In this document: piece by piece, positions 55,818 to 64,000 of the stretch
Numbering within the stretch: position 1 is the stretch's first letter
Layout of the letters: each line of letters opens with the position of its first letter
Assembly: GCA_031002005.1 (NCBI GenBank)
Contig: JARYHS010008074.1
Location: forward strand, 284,244,231 to 284,308,230
DNA from: Vandiemenella viatica
Lineage: Eukaryota > Arthropoda > Insecta > Orthoptera > Morabidae
Direction: 5' to 3'
DNA: 64,000 nt
Program-made: the position numbers and the translations under genes
Notes under the pieces: generated by a model
What the model saw: only the letters and a program-made list of their open reading frames with translations
Databases searched by the model: none
Told to the model about the DNA's origin: nothing

Positions 55818-56017
55818 CCATTTCACTATTTTCCTCTGCTAATTCTAATGACGCTTTACTTTCCGGTACAGATTCTCTAAGATTTGCGTCTAACTTGTTC
55901 TTATTCTCAGCTAGAAAGGGCAGAAATTGATTAATAAATTATTTTAAAAGCCTATTCCGTCTCCGCCACTCACAAAAAATAATTAATGTGAGATTAACAC
56001 TCACCAGAACCACTCAT
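55818..56017 (-). pseudogene. Inverted partial copy of host exons 1 and 2
   Basis: Exon 1' (56017-56005) and exon 2' (55910-55818) mirror 37603-37615 and 37712-37804 on the minus strand. Splice sites are kept (GTGAGT, CTAG before exon 2', GTAAGT). Codon 3 of exon 1' reads GGT (Gly) where the left copy has GAT (Asp), and exon 2' has one substitution (GAATCTGTA for GACTCTGTA). No counterpart of exon 3 lies downstream of this copy before the gap. It is either a truncated duplicate or the other allele on a misplaced contig. Confidence 0.5.
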
Positions 56018-56557
56018 TTTTTGTTTTCGTATAACTGCTTAAAACACAACAGCCCGTTCACAAGTGTTTTGACAATGAACATTAATATTATTTGACATTC
56101 ACGTAAACCAACATAGGTCTATCCTCCTCCACAGATGCACCTAACTAGCCAGAGACAATAGAGCTTAGCAAAATAATAGATATCTTTCACAGATATATTT
56201 AGAAAATTAGGACCATAGATTACATTCTTTAAAAATTATAAACTTTGAACTTTAAGACAAAGTAACAGGTTTACATCGATCCTAACGAAGGTAGGAAAAT
56301 CCCTAAGTATACTCCGGGACTAACACACGAACATGTTGGGGAGCAGATCCTCCAACTCTACTGACTTCCTAAATTCGTCCAATATTAAACTATGGTAGTA
56401 CTTTCGTTGGAAACGAACCGTAATACGTTTGGGGAAAAACTATATAGAGCTATAAGATTGTGTCTAGACCCAAGATGTCTAGTCCCACCAACGATCTCTT
56501 AGAGGTAACTGAAATGCACCTCTTTAAACGTCGAGAAGTACTTTTTTTTCGCTGTCG

Positions 56558-58241
56558 TCAGTCTTTCGACTGGTTTGATGCAATCCTCCATCCCTTCCTA
56601 TCCTGTGCTAACCTCTTCATTTCTACATACCCCTTACAGCCCAAGTCCTCAATTATCTGCTTCATATATTCTAATCTCTGTCTTCCTCTACTGTTCTTAC
56701 CTTCAACTGTTCCCTCCACTAACAAATTAATCAATCCAGCATGTCTCAAAACATGACCTACCAACCTGTCCCTTCTTTCTGTACGCTTCTTCCACAAACT
56801 TCTTTTCTCACCCATCATTTCCAAAACTCGTTCATTCAGTCCACTTAATTTTCAGCATTCTTCTGTAACACCACATTTCAAATGCTTCAATTTTCGTTAT
56901 TTCCGGTATTCCTAAAGTCCATGTTTCGCTACCATAAAGTTCTTTCTAATTCCTAGATCAATATTTGAAACTAAAAAGTTTCTCTTTACATGAAGGTTCT
57001 TTTTGCTAGTGCTATTCTACTTTTACCATCATTCCTGCTTCGGCCATCGGTTGTAATTTTACTTCCCAAGTAACAGAATTCACCTACTTCTACTATTGCA
57101 TCGGATCCCATTTTTATATTTAATCTACTAGTATTGGTATCATTTCTGCTACATTTCATCACCTTTGTCTTGCTTTGATTTATATTCAGTCCAAAATCTT
57201 CCTTCAGTATTTTGTTCATGCCATTCAGTAACTTCTCAATATCCTCAGCCCTGTCTGCTAACAAGACAATGTCATCAGCAAATCGTAGCATACTGATTTT
57301 TACTCCCTGAAAACTTATGCCACATGAAATATTTTCTTTGACTTTCTTCATTGCTTCTTCTACATACAAGTTGAATATTAATGGAGATAGACTACAACCT
57401 TGTCTCACACCCTTTTTAACTGATGCATGTCTCTCGTGATACTCTACTTTTACTGTAGCAACTTGATTCTTATACAGTTTATAGAGTATTCTTCTATCTC
57501 GATACTTTAGACTTGACTTCTTTAAAATTTTGAACATCTTGTCCCACATAACATTATCAAAAGCTTTTCTAAATCAACAAATGCCATAAAAGTATCTTTG
57601 TTTTTCTTGATCCGCCCTTCAAGTATTAATCTTAGAGACAGAATTGCTACCCTTGTACCGCGATTTTTCCTAAACCCAAACTGATCTTCACCTACTATCT
57701 CTTCTACTACCCTTTGCATCCTTCTGTATATTATTCTGGTCAATAATTTTGAAGCACGTGTTGTTAGACTAATGTTGCGATAATTCTCACATTTGTTGGC
57801 TTGTGCTTTCTTTGGAAGTGTAAAGATGATATTTTTATTAAACTCAGTTGGAATTTCTCCTGTTTCATTACTTTTTGATATCAGCTTGAATAATCTTTCG
57901 ATTCCTTCCACTCCCAGGGATTTAAGAAGCTCTGCAGGGATCTCATCAATTCCAACTGCCTTATTTGCTTTCAAGTCATTCAGAGCTTTATTAAATTCTG
58001 TCCTCAAAACAGTATCTCCTAAGTCATCAATGTCAACATCGCCTTCCTTTTCCATTACACTATTGTTCAAGTCGTCCCCAACATACAGTTTCTCAATGTA
58101 TTCTTTCCATCGGTTAGCTTTATCACCTGAGCTTAAAAGAGGTTTCCCATCGGCAGCTTTAATGTTCATTCCTCTTTTCTTCATTTCTCCAAAATTCTGT
58201 TTGATCTTTCTATATGCAACATCTACTTTACCTACGACCAT
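56558..58241 (-). pseudogene. RTE reverse transcriptase, right arm copy
   Basis: Three frames: 58241-57522 (239 residues, linker and palm with VGEDQFGFRKNRGTRVAIL and FMAFVDLEK), 57549-56986 (motif B KKGVRQGCSLSPLIFN and active site LRFADDIVLLADRAED) and 56824-56558 (C-terminus). A one-base deletion in the motif A region (DLEKLLIML for DLEKAFDNVM) links the first two. A deletion removes text around 56930-56990. The active-site motif is intact, making this the least damaged RT core of the family here. Confidence 0.85.
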
Positions 58242-58604
58242 TTCCTTTTCTACTTCTTCACACTTTTCTTGTAGCCATTTTTCTTTTGCTATTTTGCCTT
58301 TCCTATTTATTTGATTTCTAAATTGCCTGTACTGCTCACTTCCTGCTTAGCCCTGAGCATTTTTGTACCTTCTCCTCTGATCCATCAGTTCCAAAACTTC
58401 TTCTGTGATCCAAGGTTTTCTGGCAGCTTGTTCCCTAAAGCCTAATTTTTCTTAACCAGCTTTCATTTAATGCATTCCATTCGTCCTCGGTTGAGCTCCT
58501 TTCAGAGTTACTTCTTAGAAACTAGTCTACCATTTCTGCAAATTTTTCTCTCGTGCTAGATTGTTTCAGTTTATTCACTTCCAGTCTGTTCTGCTTATAC
58601 TGCT

Positions 58605-59388
58605 TGTCGCAGTTATGCTGGAGGTTCGGTTACAATACTTACTGTGAACCTTTAAAGCTTCCGCGCACTCACTAGATTCTGGTTCTTTCTCTGATGGCCG
58701 CCAACCGATGTTAAGTCGGTAAATGAAATAAAAATGCACCTTTTTATTTGAAACACATGAATTTATAGTTAATAAGATAGTCTCGCTCCAACACCCAACC
58801 TTTATGAAAGTTCGCTATCGGTACTTCGATCCTTTAAGATTACAGGTAATCCCTCCGATCAATTTAGACTGAATAACACGCACTCTTTCCATTCATACAA
58901 CACCCTTACTAGTTCTCAGAACATGCCTATGGCTCACCACGAAACAAGTCATATAAAATTCTGCAAATACTTTCTTCATTAATAAAGTTCCTTCATATCA
59001 ACAATGAAATCACCTTCTCCAAAATTAATTTTTTGTCATAATGAACACGCGTTCTCGTTGACTCGACTGACTGTTCACTTTCACGACGGACTCACCTACT
59101 CCACGGCCAACGGCAGACTGCCCGCCCAGAAGCCTAGGTGCGTCTATCTCCCAAGCGCACCACGCTTCCAAATTTGGGGTTTACACCACCGAGTTCACGG
59201 ACCCGGCAGATGCTGACGTCACTAGACGACAACCAGTTTCAACACATGCTTTACAAGTGGGTCCTACTTCCCTAAACCCACGGAATTGTCGGATGCTGAA
59301 GTCACCAGACAACCACGCAAACCGCCAATATTTAAAACTTCTCAAATTAGCTTCCAAAGTAATGGGGAAATGCCACTAACCCGTTACA
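58605..59388. mobile_element. Solo LTR, 784 bp
   Basis: Starts TGTCGCAGTTATG and ends CTAACCCGTTACA, the TG...CA form of LTR retrotransposons. TGCT occurs immediately on both sides (58601-58604 and 59389-59392), a 4-bp target duplication. The left arm has the uninterrupted RTE sequence at the same place (35005-35015), so the site is an empty/filled pair. Orientation is not determined. No internal domain remains. A 4-bp duplication is compatible with a Ty3/gypsy-type element. Confidence 0.85.
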
Positions 59389-59603
59389 TGCTTCCTTATT
59401 CGCTTAAATTTTAGCCTGCACTTCATTATTATCAAATTATGGTCAGAGTCTATGTCTGCTCCTGGGTACGCTTTACAGTCTAGAACTTGATTCCTGAATC
59501 TCTCTTTGACCATGATATAATCTAGCTGATATCTGCCTGTATCCCCTGGAAGTTTCCAGGTGTATATTCTTCTTGCATGGTTCTTAAACAGTGTGTTTGC
59601 CAC
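59376..59603 (-). pseudogene. RTE endonuclease C-terminal fragment
   Basis: Encodes MANTLFKNHARRIYTWKLPG, YQLDYIMVK and DSDHNLIIMKCRLKFK, the last third of the APE domain with its SDH motif. The upstream GDWN block lies in another frame (about 59730-59750) and the N-terminal third is deleted. The solo LTR begins just downstream on the minus strand. Confidence 0.75.
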
Positions 59604-60539
59604 TACTAGCTTATATCTTTCACAAAATTCTAGCAGTCTGATTCCTCCCTCATTTCTTTCTCCTAGACCAAACTTCCTACAGTATTCCCCTCTTTTCCTT
59701 CTTCCTCTGTTGTATTCGAATCACCCATGATTATTAGATTTTCCTCCCCCTTCACATATTGGATTAATTCTTCAATTTCAGCGTCGGAGATCCAATTGGG
59801 GGACTATTTTTCCTCCGGAATATTTTACCAAGGAAGAAGCCATCATGATATATGTAATTTGAGAGGATTACATGTCCTCGGGATACCCTTTGGGTCTTTA
59901 ATGCAGTGGTTTCCCGTTTCCATCTGCATCCCCCTGCCGTTGATGATTTCTGATTCATCCGCCTTTAGGGGCCGTTTCCAACCCCAAGGGCAAGAGGGTG
60001 CCTTGAACCGCTCCCCACTCTTAAGCCCTCCTTTCGCAGGCCGTTGGGAAGCAGTGGGTGATTCCTTAAACCGGGAATCTTTCAGTCGCCAGAGCCTCGT
60101 CCGTACAAACAGGGTGCACCACGTGAAGGAGAGGTTGACATTTGGTTGTAAAAGGCTAGTATAGCCCCTCCCAAACCCTTACACCCCCGAGAAGTACTAA
60201 CAAATGAATATCTCACCCTCATTTTGTTTATCATAAGTGCCCATCCATTACAAAAGAAGCTGTCTCTTGAGAACAGAAGACCATTGTCAACAAGGAAAGT
60301 GTCCCTACTATTAAATGAATATAAGGCATTCGAAACGATCAGACCACTCAATCCGTACAATTTCAGTATTCATATGAGTTAAAATTTCTGAAACTCAGTA
60401 TATATTGACAACTCCCAATCTGTCAAAATAAACTGCCATTAGTTTGTGTAAATTTAGTTGATATACTGTAATTAATGTGCCATGTGTGATATGACTGTAC
60501 ATCTTCTGGTGTATGTATTATTTTGTTATTTAAATTCAT

Positions 60540-61548
60540 AACATAAATTAATAACCTTCCACATCCCACATAGCCAGTCTCTTATATTGGGATCAGTGGA
60601 AAATGAATTTGTTGTATTGTATTATTTGAGGGAATATATTGCCCGGAGCAATAATTTGAACAACAATTGACCTAACTACACTCATATATACAGCGACGGC
60701 TCTAAAATCGTAGTTGGTGCGCACTACTACTATGCTTCACACTAATGAGTTCGGCCAAACTTCTCTACATAAAGAGATATCCATTTATACTGCGGAAACA
60801 CTAGCTAATCCCGCAGCCATCAAATATGGGTTACATAAGCATCTTCCCAACATCTTATTTCTTACTGACGATAAGAGTGTTCTTCAGCAACTGCAGCATC
60901 CAATATGAAATTACAAGATACATCAGTACTTTTATGATATTATCAGACTAATCTCAGAAGCCACTTCAGACGGCACACAAGTTCATTTCCTCTGGATTAA
61001 AGGCCATGCGGGAATAATATCTAATAAGATCGTCGATCAGCTGGTGAAAGGGAGCATGAGCGAAAGACATTTTGCGGGTATCCAGCTACCTACGGAAGGG
61101 GGGGAGGGGTTTAATCCATTAGTTAGTGGTAAAGCATACCATTAGCGGAACGAAGATTGGTGCCAGACGCAGCTTCATAGAGGACACCATTATGCAGTAA
61201 TACAAACCCTAATATATCGTGTTTTAGTGAACAATACATAGCAAGAAGACAGTTAACAACTATTATTAGAATGAAATTCTACCTTGGCTGCTATCCACAT
61301 TATCTATGCCACCTTCTTAAGATAGACACACCAATCTGCACATTCGATCGCGAGATTTACGACCTCAATCACATCATGTTCTCCTGTTCATGACAATAGC
61401 TCCAACGTATTCGCGTTTAAAAGCGCCTAGAAGAGTTCTCAGTTAGATTCTCGATGAGTGTCACTACCCTTTAGCCATCACAAAATATACAGGTTTAAAA
61501 GGCAGTCATCTCTTTCCTCCAAGACTGGCATGAGGATTTGAAGTCTCG
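60540..61548 (+). pseudogene. RNase H LINE relic, right arm copy
   Basis: Mirror of the relic at 32306-33435. The frame 60714-60908 has LHKEISIYTAETLANPAA and LPNILFLTDDKSVLQQLQH; HFLWIKGHAGI follows in another frame (61005-61030). Upstream YSDGSKIVVGA (60690-60720) supplies the first Asp. The 3' UTR and poly-A seen in the left arm are absent because the hAT block begins at 61549. Confidence 0.72.
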
Positions 61549-63298
61549 CAGGGCCCGCTCTAGCGGTTTTGCCGCCCCGGACAAATAGACAAATTGCCGC
61601 CCCTTAAGATAATGTAGAATTATATATTTAAAAAAATAATTAATTTGTAATCGAATAAAATATTTAATTTTGAATTTTAATAAAATCATTTATTCATAAA
61701 CAAACTTATTGAATTTTGGTCTAGCGGCACAAAATAGAGAAATTAATTATGAAATATCTGTACATAGCCACAAATTAACCATATTTTTACGTTTTTAAAT
61801 GCCATTACAGATGGATATTATCACACAAACAATCTAAATGCCATTATTTTGAAAATAAAACGAGATTACATCAAATATGCTAAAATCACAAAAAAACTTT
61901 TTTTTCTTACTTTCAGGTTGCGAATTTTTTATTACATCTTAAAATTTACTTCATCAGCAATTTCATACTCAATTGCCAAAATGGCTAAATCATTAAATTA
62001 TCAATTTCTTGGTTTTCGTAAATGCTTAACAAGGCGTCGTATACGTCTCCCAAATGAAATTTTAAAGGTTTTAATGCCTCTATCCTCTCTATCCTACTCT
62101 CCCATCTAGTGTCACTCCATATTTTCAAAGTTGAACCCTGAACATGCTTTATAAGTATTACCCATCGAAAAGTAGATACCAAAAAGAATAAATATATTTT
62201 TGGACCATGTTGAAGAAATTAGCGGTTTCCAAGGATGCTTTTGCCATTAATCACAAGATTGAGAGAATGGCTACTACACGGAACATTGAATGCTCACGAA
62301 TTATATTGTTTAATTCTAAATTGCACTCCTGCTTTATTGCCCCTCATATTGGACCCGTTGTCAGTTCCTGTCCTCTGATATCCTGCAAATTTAAACACAA
62401 GTCATTAAGTTCTCCAACTATAATGTCAGACATTTGTTTTACTGTGGATCTTTCGACTGGTAAGAAGCCTTAAAAGCTTTCATTATTTTTAATTTCAACA
62501 TTCAGGATTAAATTTATTGGTAGAAACATATCTGATTACAAGAGTAATTTGCTGTATCTTACTAATGTCAGGAGTACAGTTTAAAATTATGGAAAAATAT
62601 TTGAATTTTTTTATTTCATTAATAACATGAGACTTTACACTTTGATGCAGCAGATCTACTATCCAGGTTTGTATATTTTTCCCAAGATATTGAGCTTTAG
62701 TCTCTACTTTTTAGAGCACTCAACGGACGTGCTCTTCCATAATGGGATCGTATTCAGACAGTAACTCAACTATTTTTAAGAAATTACCGGTATTATGCTC
62801 AAACAACTTGTCGCTTGTACCTTGAAAAACCAGTCAACTTTTACCAAGCATTTTGGTAATTGCAACGATTCTTAGAAGCACCTCATTTCAATGATTTATT
62901 TCGGCATTAATAACTCTTTGAGTGGCAGCATCTACAGTTTTATAACAATTAAATCTTTTTTGCCTGATTTTTCGAAATTTCATGCTCTTTTAAAGTTTCG
63001 TCGAGGTGCTTCAAATTTTTGAAACCCTGCTTTGAGAGAGAACTAACTAAACAACTGAAAATTTTTCAACAGAAGCAGTAAACACAGTAGCTAATCACGC
63101 AATATTTACTCTCCGTTGCTGAAAATTCGTGCATAATATTTTGCGCTAAAACGTCGATCTGTATCATTGGACGGAAATTTGTAATTATGCAATAGTTTAG
63201 GTGGACCTTGCCTTACTAAAAAGCTTCTTACGGCGTCTCATAAAATTCTTGGCCACAAAGTTTCAGAACGCCTTCTGTGAGTCTCACGTTGGTGTCAT
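61549..63298 (-). pseudogene. hAT transposase relic (ZMYM1-like group)
   Basis: The end at 61549 reads CAGGGCCCGCTC, the CAG start usual for hAT termini. Minus-strand frames give, in order, text equivalent to LQDIRGQ and N-rich GYDNGSNM-like positions (around 62330-62400), TFRWVILIKHVQG, KIWSDTRWESRIERIEALK and YDALLSIYE. This is the central region of hAT transposases related to zinc-finger MYM-type protein 1. Many frameshifts and stops occur. The far end (63298) meets the Tc1 relic without a recognisable matching terminus, so the copy is truncated. The left arm has unrelated sequence here. Confidence 0.7.
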
Positions 63299-64000
63299 TA
63301 CATTACTTGGCGCAACGTCAGTGGGACTATAGCGCTAATTGGGCTGGCTTTGCAACGCGCGGCTAGTTGAAGGAGCAGGACAAAGCAGTGTGTATCACTT
63401 AGCGAGCTGTTACGGTGCTCTTTGGTGGTGTTTTTTATTAAAGAATCGTTCGAAGACAATATATGGATTACTTCACACAAGGAAGATTCACGGGGAAACT
63501 TGAAAAAGGAAGAATTGTGACGAGTGTAGGCCAGGAGTTTGATATTTATCGCAGCTTTGTTTCACGCGCATGGTAAGCATTCTGAACTACAGGCAGTACT
63601 TCCCACAGAAGAGGAGGTAGGTCGTTGACTGCTTGGTGTTGGTCTCTTTGCCGACGACTATTACGTTGCGTTCGGTTGACACCCACCATCGGCCACACCG
63701 TTTGTGATGGTGCCAAGAGCTTCAGGACTGGACCGTCAAGGAGTGGGATCGTGTGCTCTTCTCAGATTAGATCAGAGTCAGTCTCAGTAGTGATTCAGGA
63801 TGTACCCTCCACTGGCGAGAGGTGGGAACACATAACACAAACAGCAACATTGTCTAAAATAATTGTTTTTAATGGTCCAAGAGTTATGGCGTAGGGAGGC
63901 ATAATGTTGCGTGGGCCTATCAACCTCCAAATATTTGAACGCGGTACACTCTACGGTCAACTTTATTTTGACACTGTAGTCCTTTCGCATGTGGATCTTC
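63299..64000 (+). pseudogene. Tc1-like transposase relic, right arm copy
   Basis: Mirror of 30387-31068. Readable pieces are YFTQGRFTGKLEKGRIVTS (63466 on), the first catalytic block DWTVKEWDRVLFSD (63730-63775) and FNGPRVMA with GGIMLRGPINL (63870-63925), across frameshifts. It continues beyond the window. Confidence 0.7.

Larger units (their letters stand above)
56545..60360 (-). mobile_element. RTE LINE (right arm copy) with solo LTR insertion
   Basis: Minus-strand mirror of the RTE at 33640-37076. It differs by the solo LTR (58605-59388), by loss of about 400 bp at the 5' end of the endonuclease (junction near 59787, GGATCTCCGACGCTGAAATT), and by small indels. RT frames are longer than in the left copy. 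Confidence 0.85.
50462..64000 (-). repeat. Right arm of the giant inverted duplication
   Basis: This is the reverse complement of 30387-41310 with extra blocks: a CR1 5' part (52512-54694), a solo LTR (58605-59388) and a hAT fragment (61549-63298). It lacks about 400 bp of the RTE endonuclease (junction near 59787). The match runs to the last base of the window, so the outer boundary is unknown. The inner boundary lies inside an RTE copy. Confidence 0.9.

Noticed and set aside
1..64000. CRISPR arrays, operons, bacterial promoters, tRNA or rRNA genes
   Set aside because: None seen. The split exons, LINEs and mariner/Penelope elements indicate animal nuclear DNA; no cloverleaf or rRNA core words were noticed by eye.

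Overview
This is a nuclear genome fragment from an animal, most likely an insect or another arthropod. It is AT-rich, almost free of host coding sequence, and filled with nested transposable elements. The families seen are RTE, CR1, R1-like and Jockey/Nimb-like LINEs, an RNase H-bearing LINE, Penelope-like elements (PLEs) with GIY-YIG endonuclease and hammerhead ribozymes, mariner, Tc1, a long-spacer IS630/Tc1-type element, hAT, MITEs, and LTR sequences. I cannot name the species. Two runs of exactly 1000 N (26556-27555 and 46233-47232) are scaffold gaps of conventional size, so order and orientation across them are not proven.

Layout. 1-5800: LINE debris, a decayed Jockey/Nimb-type LINE on the minus strand (1241-4365), then a 1.3 kb foldback whose two arms look like inverted LTRs (4468-5775). 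5800-11160: mostly unrecognised sequence with CR1 and RTE fragments. 11160-20785: a broken hAT-like element with inverted flanking repeats, split by a 7 kb Penelope-like insertion made of an inverted copy plus a full copy with an intact 819-residue ORF and three hammerhead motifs. 20832-26555: an RTE LINE split by a 4.9 kb block holding an intact 471-residue DDE transposase gene and an R1-like LINE.

28940-64000 is dominated by a giant inverted duplication. The left arm (about 30387-41310) reappears reversed as the right arm (about 50462 to beyond 64000). The arms are similar enough to share the same nested insertions but differ by several large indels: a solo LTR, a hAT block, a CR1 5' block and an endonuclease deletion. 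The 9 kb spacer holds a CR1 LINE broken by a mariner, the second N gap, and an RTE LINE broken by a Tc1 element with an intact 340-residue transposase. Because the gap lies in the spacer, the palindrome may be real or may be two haplotypes joined head-to-head.

The only host gene I can support is a set of three small plus-strand exons (37603-37615, 37712-37804, 42531-42586) with consensus splice sites and matching phases, encoding an acidic N-terminus. It resembles the start of the PP1 regulatory subunit Sds22/PPP1R7, but that identity is tentative. The right arm carries an inverted copy of the first two exons only.
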